A stretch of 64,000 nt of DNA, taken from Homalodisca vitripennis (taxonomy: Eukaryota > Arthropoda > Insecta > Hemiptera > Cicadellidae). Location of the stretch: assembly GCF_021130785.1 (NCBI RefSeq), contig NC_060211.1, forward strand, positions 123,887,001 to 123,951,000, in the 5' to 3' direction. Below, in pieces: positions 12,651 through 25,429 of this stretch. The position numbers and the translations under genes are program-made. How positions within the stretch are numbered: position 1 is the first letter of the stretch; every line of letters begins with the position of its first letter. The notes below the pieces were generated by a model. It was not told where the DNA came from. It was given only the letters and a program-made list of their open reading frames with translations, and made no database searches.

Positions 12651-13459
12651 TCACTTAAAGTCTCTTTACAAAAGATGAAAATAGTCAGGTGCTATTCTGG
12701 ATCTGTGACGTACAAAAGAAAAGGGAGAAAAACTGTGTATTATCGTAATATAGACTCGCAATTTTTAATATGGTATACTCTTATAACTAAGCACGGAGAG
12801 AAGTAATAATAGGCCTACTACTGTGAACAGTCAGCAATGTAACGCTTTGCTCAAAATTACAATGTAACTAAAATTAATTTCTATGAGTAACGTACTGAAT
12901 TCAAATATTTAAAATATGAACTTATGATGAAGAGAAATAAAGTGCTATATTCATTTTTTAGTTATTGTGTTTTAATTCTGCTCTACTTTGTATTTATACA
13001 GTAGCAAAACATTTATTTGTACTTTCACTTCGGTAATTTTTAGAAACTCTAATTACATGTACTCATACAAAGTTCACTGCATGCTCCGCAACAGAAACTG
13101 TTGGAATTTTATGGAATTTTAGGCAATAGACAAGACTTGTGACGTAATGATAATTGCGTGCTAAACTATGTCTGCCATTGTTTTTGTTTAAAAAAAAAAC
13201 ACTTTGGAGAATGTCTTTGGTGCAATATTTTGTATATTCTTTTGTAACTGACTAAGCAATATTAGAACGGTAATGAATAATAATTGAGCTCTTGGTGTTT
13301 CTTCTATAAGAGAATTTAAAAGTATACAATAAACAAGTAAGTAAACAATCCTAATACTTAAATAATTATTATAATTATATAACGGAAACGGCTTCTCTAA
13401 AAATAGAACGAGGTATATCCAGTCAAGGACACGCACTTCAAGTCAGTAGTTTAATTTGT

Positions 13460-14430
13460 TATCGATATATCTCCCTGATTGATAGGCAAAGCTATTATAC
13501 AGTTAATTAAATTTCCAGTTCAATATGAGTTCATGTTTAGTTCAGAGTTCAAGTCTAGAAACCATTTGATCCAACCAGGTTACATAATATATTTCATATA
13601 AAGGGAGACTCACCTTAGCATACTACTGTAAGATTCTAAAAAACTACTTTTAGATTTGTTCTCTATTTTGAACTGAGTAAAATGTCTGATTATCAAAAGA
13701 CATAATAAGTGATATTATGTTTTAACGAGTCGGCAAGTTTGAAATAAACTAAATTTTAACGTGAGAAAGTAACAATTATCAGTGATTTTTAATACGCCCT
13801 TACTTTAATTCCTTTAATGAACACAAGTTTCTATTTATTACATTATTCCTTTGCAAACGATTTAAAGTTTTTTTTTTGTCTCTGAAGTAATGCGTCATAT
13901 AACGTGTGTAGAGTCCACTGGATCTTGTGGCTACGAATATTTATTGGAAAACTAAGTATATATTATATTAAGTGAAAAATATTTCGTAGCCTCAAAAGAC
14001 ATAAACCCCACATTAAAAACTATTATTTAAGAATATTCCAAGCAATAAAATAAAATATGTTACATTAAAACAATACTGTAACATGTGTTCCATAGCACGT
14101 TTATGTTATTGAAGTCCAGTCACTTAGGTAGACACTCTTTGTTTAGAACATTTAGATGTTACTTTAGTAGTTAAAAAACTAATTTGTGAAACAACTGCTG
14201 TTTGGTTTTGATTTTGCTTTGGTCAGATGAATCTTTTATCTTTTGCAAATTTAAAATGTTTTGCCCATCAATTTTAAAGCAAATTACTGTGAAAGTAAAG
14301 TAAAAGTTTGAATAAGTAAACCAAGCCCAGCCATACTCAGAATAAAGTCTACAACACCATAAAAAACGATATATTGAAAAAAACCAATTGCCAGAAACAG
14401 AAATAAATTTCAAATCAGAATCAGATAATA
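13460..14430. repeat. duplicated block E, copy 1
   Basis: Aligns in the same orientation with 25430-26370. Landmarks are 'gatccaacca' (13569 and 25519), 'actggatcttgtggctac' (13917) beside 'actggatcttctcactac' (25838), and 'aacatttagatgttacttt' (14148) beside 'aacatttatctgttacttt' (26068). No coding sequence seen. The frame at 14171-14413 is AT-driven and not shared. Confidence 0.65.
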
Positions 14431-15255
14431 ATATGCAGACGGAAAATACGTCACGAAGGAAATGTATATGAGATGAAACTTTCCGATCCCATATAGAGAA
14501 GAGAATGTCAAATAAATGTATTAAAATGATAATTTAAGTATTTAAAATGACCAACCTTGGCAGGGATTGGGACTGCCTGTGCTTAAAAAAGATGCCGTGC
14601 ATTCACCACTGTTACTAGAACCAACAGCAATGGCTGCAATGACGCTGTTATAAGCACCCTGGTTAGAGCATTCCATGGTACTAGGGCCAGTCCTTGGACA
14701 GATTGTAGCCCTTCCACCATGTAATTCTCCCCTCCCTTATTAGATTGGTTAATAATTATTGATATATGTAGGTTACGCCGCGTGTGCTGCAATCTACCGC
14801 AGACAATATGCACTTTCTCGACAAGAGAATAATGTAGATCCGTAAATTCTCACTAAGACGTATTGAACTTTAAAGTGTAAATATTTGATAACAGCGTTTA
14901 ATGTTGCCATATTATTGTTTTTATATATTTTTAAACTATTATTGAAGTTTGAGTACATTTATACAAGAAAAAAGTATATTTATGAAAAACCGCTTGATTT
15001 TAAAAGGATCTGTTCTCTGTTCTCGCTTGTAAGTAATAAATAAATATAGGTTGCAACATACGTTCTTCGATTTGACACAAATTTCTGCAATGCTTGTACC
15101 AAATCACTCAATTACACAATGTGCTGACTTGAGAGATGTAGAAATATTATTATAAATAAGTTTGATATAATATTAGGATATGATATAAATTTCACGTTCC
15201 CTAGGTATAAAAATTTAAGACGAATGCTATATATTGGATTAACCTTTGTCCCGAG
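14430..15255 (+). repeat. repeat R, copy 1
   Basis: Repeat R is a family of about 0.8 kb. Its GC-richer core starts 'gaccaaccttggcaggga' and ends near 'ccctcccttattag'. It is followed by an AT-rich part with 'gtagatccgtaaattctcac', 'tgtgctgacttgagag' and a variable tail. Eight copies share the plus orientation (14.4, 18.5, 19.4, 22.7, 26.4, 45.1, 54.9, 58.6/59.6 kb) and one scrap at 62.86-63.02 kb is reversed. I found no terminal inverted repeats, poly-A tail or target duplication. On the minus strand the core keeps a partly open frame including NSVTAAIAVG, but several copies break it. Confidence 0.75.
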
Positions 15256-15700
15256 TTAGCGAAAAATAACACGAGGTCTCGGAAGCGCGCCCCTCCCAAA
15301 AAACAATTACATGCCACTAGTGGGAAGAGACACAAAGCGAGACAAAATTTCCAGTACAAGATATAATTAGGTGGCAAACATTTTTATACAAAATACAACT
15401 ACTTCAGCACCACGGTGCACCGCGTAACTTAAAAACTAAATAACAAAAGATAAAATTCCAATATAGACAATAACATAATAAATAGAAATAATAACATAAT
15501 AAATAAATAATATAATATAATATAGAGATATGATATATAAATAACAATTTCAGGTACGGCAGTAGTAAATATATAAATTTTAACAGGTAATTTTTTTATG
15601 AACTGAGGGGAGGGAAAAGGTTGTAGAATTTCTAAGCCCACTAATTTTAAAAAGTAATTTGGTTTCAAGTTTGTAGCCGAAAATTAAAAAAAAATATTTA
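15256..15700. other. AT-rich stretch between repeat R and the Gypsy element
   Basis: No gene seen. It includes a short GC-rich piece near 15257-15320 ('ctcggaagcgcgcccctccc') and long A/T runs. It may be the outer part of the Gypsy element (LTR remnant), but no second LTR is present for comparison. Confidence 0.35.
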
Positions 15701-18528
15701 AAGCCAATTTTCGAAGGAGGCGGGGGCTTAGTTGCCTCCACGAATCCGAATTAAAGATGAAATCCTCCCCTTCAGTTCATGTAACTAAACTAAATAATAC
15801 TGGCTAATATACTGGCCCTCCTCCAGATCTAACATCTGGCAGCGCTCCATACAAGCCAATCCTCTCAAGTGGTATAAGAAAAAAAAACACATTTTTGATC
15901 CAACCTTGTTCCAGATGAAATGAATAGGAGCACATACACTCCGGTTGGATGCCGGTACAGAAGCGCTGGCAGGGCGAGGGCATTCAATTTTTCAGTTGTT
16001 CGGGCAGACTCGCCGCACCAGTCCCGCTGACGGCACTCACGGGGACCCTGCCGAAAGTAGTGGAGTTAGCCAGCCATGGGGAAACGGGAAGAGCAGAGAA
16101 CAGCCAGAAACACAGTAGCTTCTCCGAACGTGTCTGACCGCTCCGTACAGTAGCCGGTGCCGGTGAACAGCTGGTCGGTAATCTAGTCAAGGTCAACCAG
16201 CTGACCTCAACCAATCAGTCCAACCAGGCAGAAAATCAATACTTGACGGAGTGACTCCCCCACCGACTGATAAGAGTGGCCGAGGTGGGAAAGGTAAGAC
16301 AAAAACGTTCAAACTGAGCCCCGGCTCAACCTCCCCCACTAAAAAGGGTGCAACCCCAAACAAAACCTCTCCCCCACTGAAAGAAGAACCAACAAGCTCT
16401 GGCACAGGATACGGGAAGTCGAGAACCCTAACAGGAAACGAAGTCCTGAGCAGGAGGCAGACAAAACACGATCGTCCTGAAATTTTGAGAGGCGCCTCTC
16501 TTGGAGAAAGAAGAAAAGAGAAAGAGAGTAAAACGACACTACAGAGAAAACCAGGGGTGATCAGTCCCCGGACACCCCCGCAGCCGCACCAGTATCCAGA
16601 GCATTATCAGAGGTATCACCACGGAAGGCCTTCAGATGAGAAACGTGGGCCTTCCGCCACAACCTCCCCGATACGGGATCAACCAACTCAGCAGTAACTG
16701 GGGAGAGAAAACGAAGAATCTGGTGGGGACCTGTCCACCGATAGCAAAGTTTGGCTGCCCGTTTATCCACGGCCGAACTGACCGGATGGACCTTACAAAA
16801 GACAAGATCCCCCACCTGGAAGGGGTTAGCAATACGTCCCTTATTGAATTTTCTCCTCACCCTTTCCCTAGACTGTAGGAGCTTAACCCTGACTGCCTCC
16901 CAAGTATCACTCACATTGGGAGTACCAGGCACTGGTAGAAGACTAACCAGACTCCAGAGATTAGACAAGGGATCAGAAGGAGGACGACTAAACATGACCT
17001 GAAAATGCGTGGAATCATGACTCTCGTGAAGAGCAGAATTGAAGGCTAACTGAAGCCAGCTCAGGTTTTCATCCCAGGTAGTTTGTTTCTCAGCGTGATA
17101 AGCGATGAGGGCGGCTCTGAGATTGCGGTTGAACCGCTCAGCGTGAGAAGGCTGGGGGTAGTAAGGAGATGTCGTAACATGTTTGATTCCATGCCCAAAA
17201 CAGAAGCGATGAAACTCCCTCGACACGAATTGTGTGCCGTTGTCTGAGACAAAGGTGGCGGGCACTCCAAAATTTTGTAGAAGGCGGGACTTGAGTGCGT
17301 TGACGGTGAGCGACGCCGTGGTACTCCTAAGAGGAATCAACCAGCAAAACTTAGAGAAAGCATCCACAGCGACAAGCAGGGAGGTGTTCCCTGACTTGCT
17401 ACGGGGCAAGGGTCCCACATAGTCAATGAACACTTTCTCGAGAGGCCGCTCCGCCACCTCGGAGGAAAGAAGTCCTAATTTGGTATTTTGTGCTGGTTTA
17501 CTGACCGAGCAAAGATGACAAGCTCGTACTCTACCAGCAATGTCTCTGTCCATACTCTTCCAGATGAACTTATCTCTGATTTTAGCGATGGTCTTGTGAA
17601 TACCTAAATGACTGCCCACGGGAGAAACATGAAAGTAGGAAAAGACCATCGGTATGAGGGCACTCGGCAGAACAATCTTGGGACCACCTCCGCGTCGGGC
17701 ACGAAAGCAGAGGACACCCTTGGACAAGAAGTAAGGAGAGTGGGCTTCTCCCTCCTGGAGCTCACCAATGATGTTGGACAACTCGGGGTCTTGAAGTTGG
17801 TGAGAGCCAAAACTCTCAAAGGCAGCAGGGAAATCCAACAACACAGTCCCACACAACGGTGCTTGAGAATCAACAGGATCGCTGGGTAGATGATACATTC
17901 TAGAAAGAGCATCGGCGACGACGTTTTGGGTGCCGCGAATGTGCTGCACCCTGAATTTAAAGGCCGCAATTTTGACAACCCAGCGACCAATCATCCCGAG
18001 TTGTCGAGGATGGGCCAATAGCCAGGAAAGAGCCTGATTGTCAGTTTCCAGCAGAAATTCAAAATGCTCTAGGAACCTCCGAAACTTATCCATGCCGAAA
18101 ACGACCGCCAGACACTCCAGCTCATAAATAGAAGATTTCTTTTCCTGAAGGGTCAAAGTCCTAGATGCAAAAGCTATTGGTTGCCGAGCGCCGTCGAACT
18201 CTTGAGAAAGCACAGCTCCTACAGCACAGGATGAGGAGTCAGTCTGCAAGATGAAGGGCCTACTAAAGTCCGGTATTCGCAGCACAGGAGGTTGGATAAT
18301 TGCCTCCTTAAGCAGTTGAAAAGCTCGTTCCTGATCTTCACCCCAAACGAACTTTGCGTCTTTCCTTCTTAAAGCGTTCAGAGGGGCGGCCACCTCGGCA
18401 AAGTCAGGAATAAACCTACGGTAGAAATTAACCATGCCGATGAATCTGGCAACACCCTTGGCATCCTTCGGAGGAGGAAAATCCCGAATGCCTTGGGTCC
18501 TGGCAGGATCAATAGATACACCCCTATA
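15700..18528 (-). mobile_element. Ty3/Gypsy retrotransposon, 5'-truncated
   Basis: A block of markedly higher G+C sits between R copies. The minus strand encodes the 3' half of pol (16561-18528). The remainder, to about 15700, is presumed 3' non-coding or LTR sequence. Gag, protease and most of the reverse transcriptase are absent: the element stops abruptly at about 18528, where AT-rich R sequence begins. A purine-rich stretch on the minus strand near 15815-15835 could be the polypurine tract, but without a second LTR this is unproven. The plus-strand frames at 15949-16137, 16251-16697 and 17608-17889 are antisense shadows. Confidence 0.85.
16561..18528 (-). pseudogene. pol: Gypsy pol fragment: RT thumb, RNase H, integrase
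   Basis: A 656-codon uninterrupted frame with no natural start, because the 5' part is missing. Counting from the first internal Met (18435): the RT thumb with VNFYRRFIPDF at 2-12; RNase H with TDSS at 65-68, YELECLAVVF at 104-113, TDNQAL at 131-136 and the typical ADALSRM at 174-180. The integrase zinc finger is H276, H280, C306 and C309. The integrase catalytic triad is D338, D398 and E433, a D,D-35-E spacing. A GPY/F-like module (YRWTGPH) lies near 555-590. The lack of stops over 2 kb indicates recent insertion or truncation. Reverse-transcribed mobilisation by itself is impossible without the RT palm. Confidence 0.92.
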
Positions 18529-18973
18529 GATTTTAATTTTAATTTAAGAATTTAAAATGACCAACCTTGGCAGGGATCGGGACTGCCCGTGCTTAAAACA
18601 GTTGCCGTGCATTCATCCCTGTTACTATAACCAAAAGCAAAGGCTGCAGTGAAACTACTATGCGCACCCAGGTTAGAGCATTACATGGTACTATAGGGCC
18701 AGTCCTTGGACAGATTGTAGCCCTTCCACCATGTAATACTCCCCTCCCTTATTAGATTGGTTAATTCATACATTTAGGTAACGTCACGTGTGCTGCAATC
18801 TACCGCAGACAATATGCACTTTCTCGACAAAACAAAAATCTAGATTCGTAAATGCTTACTGAGACGTATTAAACTTTACAGCTTAAATACTTTATAATAG
18901 ATTTAAAGGGTTTCATAATATATATTATTAAACTATTATTGAAGTCCGAGTACATTTATAGAAAAATGATATG

Positions 18974-19042
<69 letters not shown>

Positions 19043-19440
19043 ACAGACATCTTGATATTAAAAGGAAATGAATCCTGCGCTCGGTTTTAATTTAGGTAAT
19101 ATAAATATAGGTTACTCCATATAATCTTCGATTTGACACAAGTTTCTGCAATGCTTGTACTAAATAACTCAAGTGCACAATGTGCTGACTTGAGAGATGT
19201 ATAAATATTATTATAAATAATTTTGATTTAATATTATGATTTGATACGATAAGAATTTTACGTACGTTCCCTAGGTATAATACGTTAAGACGAATGCTAA
19301 ATATTGGACTAACCTTTTAGTTAAGATTATGTTAAAAAAGGTTAAATACGACTTAATATTGAAATAGTTATGAATTTTGTTTCTATGTATATAAGATAGA
19401 ACTTCCCTTTGTATATAGAAAAATTGACAAATAAATCTAT
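18529..19440 (+). repeat. repeat R, copy 2
   Basis: Starts at the Gypsy junction with 'attttaattttaatttaag' and carries the GC-richer core at 18558-18755 and the AT-rich part to about 19440. Within it is the (TG)n tract. A 'ctatag' difference at the core shifts the partly open minus-strand frame. It is directly followed by copy 3, so two full units lie head to tail. Confidence 0.75.
18977..19039. repeat. (TG)n microsatellite
   Basis: About 31 TG units inside repeat R copy 2. It is absent from the corresponding place in other copies, so it expanded after the duplication. Confidence 0.95.
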
Positions 19441-20260
19441 TAAAGTTTTAATTTAAGAATTTAAAACAACCAACCTTGGCAGGGATTGGGACTGCCTGTG
19501 CTTAAGACAGTAGCCGTGCATTCATCACTGTTACTAGAAAGAACAGAAATGGCTGCAGTGAAACTGCTATGCGCACCCAGGTTAGAGCATTACATAATTA
19601 ATTGGGCTAGTCCTTGAGCAGGTAGTCGCCATTATAACATGTAATACCCCCTCCCTTATTAGATTGGTTAATAATTATTGATATATGTAGGTTACGCCGC
19701 GTGTGCTGCAATCTACCGCTGATAATATGCACTTCCTCAACAAGAGAATAATGTAGATCCGTAAATTCTCACTGAGACTAGTTGAACTTTACAGTATAAA
19801 TACTTGGTTATAGCGTTTATTGTTTCAGATTATATAATGTTTAAATATTATTGTAGTCCGTGTGGATTTAAACAAGAAAAGAGCATTTTATGTAACAAAG
19901 AGTTTGATATTTAAAGGCAATTTATTCTATTCTCGGTTGCAATTTAAGTAATATTAATATAGTGCCTACCCCATATATAATGTTGTTACGTCTGACATAG
20001 GATTTTGATCCAATTCCACCTAGTCTTTCAAGTGCACAGTGTGCTGACTTGAAAGACGTATCAATATTATTATAGATAATTTTGTTTTAATATTTGGATC
20101 TGATATGATAAGAATTTCATATAAATGATAAGAATAAGATTAAAACGATAAGACTGGTGCTAAACATTGAACTACAACGGACAAGTTTACAACGATTACA
20201 AACGACTCGATATTGAAACCATTGTGAATTTCGTGTCCGTAGAAACTTTGTAACAATGGA
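19441..20260 (+). repeat. repeat R, copy 3
   Basis: Core from 'accaaccttggcagggattg' (about 19470) to 'cctcccttattag' (about 19662). The tail contains 'tgcacagtgtgctgacttg' at about 20034. It is adjacent to copy 2 in direct orientation. Confidence 0.75.
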
Positions 20261-20349
20261 ATTCATAGATTTATGAACCTCATGGAATCTTTCCATTTAT
20301 TAAATACATTTAATAATATCCTTTGTTAATAATATCCGTTCTGTTCTCA

Positions 20350-20770
20350 CTGATACTGTATCGGAAGTTAGCCACGACCGCAGGTAGCGGAGGCTACTAC
20401 CATTACCAACGTCCTTGTGACGTCAAAGGAGACGAAACGAGGAAAAACTCGTGATTGAATATTTATTTGAGTCCCAGCAGTGGAAAACGAATTTAAATGG
20501 GCTGACATCACAAGAGATTTTGAAACTAAACCGGTAAATGTACCAAACCTTGTCAGTACACCATCAATGTCTCGGGAAAAAGCCGGGGATCACTATTAGC
20601 GGCTGGTGATCTCGCACTAATGTAATTCGACCGTTTCTTTTACAAGGAAAGATTGAAGAACAAACTTTCCGTAGAGACCCTGGAGCAAATGTACATTTAT
20701 CCCAAATCTCTGCTATATAGGAGAAGGTTGAGGGGAAAAAAATTGAGCGCTTCGCAGTAAATAACACATG
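20350..20770. repeat. block H, copy 2, and GC-richer flank
   Basis: The 20572-20665 part aligns with 12478-12575. The upstream 20350-20470 part is G+C-richer with a 'tgacgtca' CRE-like octamer at about 20419. A 69-codon minus-strand frame (20564-20773) spans it, but its counterpart in copy 1 has several stops, so I do not call it a gene. Confidence 0.45.
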
Positions 20771-20949
20771 CATTCTTCCTGTGGTTTGGTGACGTTGAAT
20801 ATATATTTCTGACTCAGACTACCCTTAATGTGGAGTTTAATGTTAGCTAAAGTAGCCAAAACCCAGTGTTGACTAGCAAACTTCTGTTCCACTATGATCT
20901 ACTAGTGGATGACACTCTTTGGTTGACAAAAAACCTGGCTTTTGTCAAG

Positions 20950-22300
20950 TTGCATGAGATAATGTTAACGCTTGTAACTTTTGTATATTTTGATTTAATC
21001 GAAATAAGAAAGTACTAACAATAATGCTTTAAAACATAAACATCTAGCAGAGCTCTTACAACACTGTCTAGTTCAATGAGATAATATAGTTACAACGCAG
21101 GGTGACCTACGCATGTTCATATAAAGCATGTTCATAGTCATAGAAATCGATTGTCAACCTCGCTACTCTTAGTGGAATCAAAACGACACAGCATCGAAAG
21201 GGATACAAAATATAAAACTGGAATCTTTCCTTAAAAAATTTCCGGGCTTTTTATACTTAATACTTAATAATCACTGTCAAGCAATTAAAAGGGAGAGAAA
21301 TCGTTAGTTAAAATGTCTACACATATATAGTTACTAGTCTGGGGGTCAGTTTTAGTGTGAAAAGCTTAAGAAATATAATTTTAGAAAAACAATTATTTAA
21401 TTTATATGTTAACCCTATTGATACTTTCCTATGTCGACCATTACCACAACTCCCAAAACTATTATTTTTTGTAAGATATACTTTCCCAAAAAATTCACGA
21501 ACCAGTTTGAGTACTGGAACTATTAAAATTGGCTCTGGAATACTGATGTACAGCACTTACAACAAGAAAAAATGAAAAAATACTTTTAAAAGTAAATATC
21601 ATAAGAGAGAAATTTTAGATCAGGTTCTGGCAACAAGCAATGGTGGCGCCAATTTTACAGTTAAATCTGTATATTATTACACTTGTAAACTCGCAAGTAT
21701 TTCTTTTCGTTTGTTGTGTCTACTATACTACTATACACACTTTCTTGCAGTATAAAAAGCCAAAATTAAATAACTTCATTGAAGAGTTATATGTAGAGTT
21801 TTTAATTTATGCAAATATTCAATCAAATGTACTGCCTCAGCGGTAGTGATAATAATATACTTGTATGTGAAGTAGTGGCCGGAGTCCATACAGTAATTAA
21901 ATACAGCTAATATACAGTAAAATAAGTAGGTTAACGTACTTCTGCTGTTATGCAGGTAAATAAGTCAAAGTCATGAGTTGCTACAATATAAACTCAAGGA
22001 TTAATTGTTTAACACCAAAATTCAGACAACAAATACAGCCATACATACAAGACAACATCTACGTGAATTTTATTCAATGAAAAATGTGATGGTTTGACTT
22101 ACCCATTTGCAGAATATTCCAGTCAAAGCGACAGAGGTTCAGCAGTGGTGTTCGGGTCATAATTCGGAAGAAGACTGAATGTTAACACTGCTAATTTTGT
22201 ACGTTTCAACTTGAAGGAAAATTACTCACGATGCCTCTAAACCAAAAATGTTTCAAAAATATTAGGTTTTAAAATTGTGTTTTCATGGTAACGAGGAATA
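20950..22300. repeat. duplicated block B, copy 1
   Basis: Aligns in the same orientation with 26930-27660, 31390-32600 and 51830-52740. Landmarks are 'caacaagcaatggtggcgcc' (21632), 'ggccggagtccatacagta' (21877), 'tgagttgctacaatataaac' (21974), 'agccatacatacaagacaac' (22037) and 'ttttcatggtaacgaggaat' (22280). The open frames 21317-21846 are not shared between copies. A candidate exon on the minus strand is listed separately. Confidence 0.75.
22103..22174 (-). other. candidate 72-nt exon in block B
   Basis: On the minus strand 'gttaacattcag' (acceptor) precedes 72 bases ending at a consensus donor 'gtaagtc'. One frame is open and includes NLCRFDWNILQM. The homologous positions at about 27.53, 32.37 and 52.49 kb have 'gatgagtc' or 'gataagtc' instead of the donor. 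Copy 4 keeps the frame (NLCRFDCNVLQM). Between copies 1 and 4 about seven of eight codon differences change the residue, so selection for this protein is not supported. It may be a decayed or fast-evolving exon. Confidence 0.3.
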
Positions 22301-22689
22301 ATTATTGTTGGTTAAGAAATATACTATTCGTATGGCGTAAGTTAGTTATAGAAATTATCAGCAAGAACATTCTAACATTTACACCAGAAAAACTTTTTCT
22401 CTAATTTAGTATAGATTTTTACAAAAAAATAAGTATATAAAACAATTACAGAAAGTTGTATTAAACAAATAAGGAATGCCAGTCGTAGGCTGGAGTTAAA
22501 TTAAATAATAAATGGTTTCATTAATTAGACCATGTTTGTTTTAGTTTTCTCAGATGAACTATAATTTGATCCAACACAGAAAATTGTTATTTGCAAAATG
22601 GTGGTGTGGCAAATATCAACCTGTCCAACCTGGGATTATTGACAAAATTCACCCTCTTTGGTTCTAATTTCTAAGATAATATATTGTAA

Positions 22690-23260
22690 AATAGTATGTT
22701 CCTAACACAGTAAAACATAACGAACAAATATTGTATAATCGTTATGCTAAGCAACATGCTTGCTCGAAAAGCTTCAATTTGTTATACAAAACTTTCTTTT
22801 TTACTGGTTCCATGTAACTCTCGTTTATTATTGGTAAAATATTCAAACAATCTGCCGGAAAATATGTCTTGAAGTAAATTTCGATTAGATCTACTATAAT
22901 TTTACATATTAAATAACCAATTTAAACAGGAATTGGGACTGCCTATGGTTAAAATAGTTTCCGTGCATCACTAATGTTACTATATTCAACAGCAATGGCT
23001 GCAATGTTATCCGCACTCAGGTCAGGGCATTGTATGGCGCTCTGGCCAGTATTTTCAGGTCGTCTGGCCCTTATTAGGTTGGAGGATAGGGATATCTCGG
23101 TGTACGTTACAAGTGCTGCAATCTACCGCAGACAATATGTATGAGAATAACGCAGATCCGTAAATTATCACTGACACTTATTGAAATTTGAAGTATAAAT
23201 ACTATATAACTGGGGTTTGGGTTTTCAGATTATATATTTATTAATTATCATTATCACACA
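22690..23260 (+). repeat. repeat R, copy 4
   Basis: The left part, 22690-22915, matches 45090-45235 ('aagcaacatgct', 'atatgtctt'). The core at 22920-23080 is shortened by deletions relative to the others. The AT-rich tail continues to 'ttcagattatatatttatt' (about 23233). Confidence 0.65.
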
Positions 23261-24380
23261 TGATCTTTAAAATTTGCATGATAATTCCTTTTTACATCAA
23301 CAACATTAAGTTATATGATTGTGCACATTCAACCGTGAAATTTAGTTGAGCGCCATTAAAGCACTTAGTAGCCTGAAACATTTCGTTTATGTTTTCTGAG
23401 GTACTGTTAAGTTTACTCTTCTGCATGACTATTCTATATGACCGCATGGTGATAGTAAAATTAGTTATATCATTAAAAATTACCATGCAAACAAATTTAC
23501 GAAGCCTGTTACAACAACACGTGGAGTAGCGTACTCGTACCTTGTAGTATAAACAAACAATAAATGAAATGGATATGGTTCATGTAAAAACACGTAAATA
23601 GTGAAACATGTAAATTTAGGAATATTTTAGGAGAATTCACAAGCAACCATGCTGGAATAACTTATCCCGTAGATGCCTACATATATTCTACTTCTACTGA
23701 TGTAATATATACAAATTAAGTAAGTTTTAGAATTGAAAGGACAGGGCAAATTTTTGTCATTTTACACCAAGAAACAATAAAAACCATCGCAAATGTATCC
23801 TGAAAATCATAATAAATTGAACTGAGTTTGACGTTAACATGGATCGATAAAATACCAACATTATCGTGACCTAATAAAAACTGCAGTAGATTATAATTTT
23901 AAGAAAACACGGAGCAAGCTCATTAATTGTGTTGAAGACAAATATCCTTTGGGATTTTAGAGCATTGAAGAACATTTTTTTAATAATTTCTAAGCGTTAC
24001 TGGATATACAATTTTTCGTCAATACTATTTACTTATTTCATGTCAGCTGTATCACAGAGATTTAATTGAAACATTTTACATCAGCTGGGTTTATTAAATG
24101 TTGTGTTATGTTTACATTCAGTTTTCTTATTAATAAAATAAACTTGTGTTTCTAACATATTAATTTGTAATTTCTAGCAAATGAAGAAACAGTGTATACA
24201 AATTTTGCAGCAACCTATTTCGGAGGCGTAAATCAGTCAGATTGTTCTAGGCTGAAACATTGTTTTATTTAACAAAGCATAAAGGTGAAAACCACTTTTA
24301 AAATTTCGACATGTTGTCGTAATGGTTTGATATAACATGGGCTTATATGTGCATTGCTGTCTCCCAGTGAGAGTTTACAA
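23260..24380. other. AT-rich region, nothing recognised
   Basis: No open frame with coding character, no matching repeat and no RNA gene seen. The 64-codon minus frame at 23292-23486 has no motif. Confidence 0.4.
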
Positions 24381-25340
24381 CAGTTAGTGAAAGTTAACAT
24401 ACTCGTCAACTGAAATATGGAATTCTCACTAAATCTTCAAATCCGAGTGTCCGCAAGAAGAACCTGGAGGTCGGCTTGGTACCCCTCCAAATGGTAAATC
24501 AAAATATTTTATTAGCTTCCTAGATTGTAGCCCTTATTGTGTATGTATAAGTTTATGTTTATTATAAATAAATTAGCATGAGTTACAGAAACTATCATTA
24601 GTCTACATAGTAATAAAACAGCTTTACTGTTGGTTGTTATAACATATTTAAAAATTTGATATTTTTATCGGATACACAGTACACTGACACTTATAACATT
24701 TAGAATTTCACAAGTTCCCGAAGTGGTTTCATTAGCAAACTGATAACATGCGATCATAAATTTTAAATCTTTGGTGTTTTATCTAAAGTTATAACCATGT
24801 ATGTAGACTTGTTATGAGGATATTAATTTACCTTTTAATTTAGGGCGAGGCAAGGTTTCTAGTTAGAAGCAGCACTGCTTTTATTATTTTAGATCCTTTT
24901 AGAATAGTTAGCTTGTAGTTGTGTTAAAATTGAATCTTTTCTGTGTAAGAATAGGGTATATGTGTGATTTACATTAACTTTAATCAAATACAAAATTACC
25001 CTAAATTCGGAAAGACCGATTCATAAACTTCAAGCTAATATAAATAATGAATAAAACGCGTTTCATAAAAAAAAATTAAACAAAGATATTTTTTACTGTT
25101 ATTGCAGTCAAGTCAGACAATCATCACCATTGTTCCTTAGAACACGCAGTAAAATATGTATCAAAATTAAGGAAAAAAGCGCACTGCAAGGAAGTAAATG
25201 ACGTAGATCTCATAACAACCTAACTCTATAATCACAGTTTACTATAGAAAAATAACACCTAATTGCAAGTAATGTGCTTTGCAGGTTGGTGTGGTATACT
25301 GTTGACTCTTGCATCCATAGTAAAATCGTTAGTAATTTAT
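24380..25340 (+). repeat. block F, copy 1 (inverted relative to 63.06-64.0 kb)
   Basis: This segment is the reverse complement of the window's last ~940 bases. Landmarks are 'gagtgtccgcaagaagaacc' (24446), matched in reverse at about 63950, and 'gaagcagcactgctttta' (about 24867), matched in reverse at about 63540. It is one of the few inverted pairs in a window dominated by direct repeats. It carries a candidate exon at 24384-24493. Confidence 0.75.
24384..24493 (+). other. candidate 110-nt exon, broken
   Basis: Acceptor 'gtttacaacag' and donor 'gtaaatc' flank 110 bases. They align with the 107-base segment at 36725-36831 (minus strand) and the segment from 63921 (minus strand). The copies differ by an in-frame 3-base indel. 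One frame is shared at its end (RSAWYPSKW here, GSAWYLS at 36.7 kb), but no single frame is open throughout in this copy. Probably a relic exon. Confidence 0.3.
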
Positions 25341-25429
25341 AATTAGTTGATAAGGGACAGAGAATCAGTTGATTTCTCCCTGCAAACTAACTGTAGGTGA
25401 CATTTTAGCTAGGCTAAATAAATCATATG

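Noticed and set aside
16251..16697. 148-codon plus-strand frame, Lys/Pro/Ser-rich
   Set aside because: It is antisense to the 3' part of the Gypsy element and overlaps the pol frame; GC-rich sequence produces long antisense frames.
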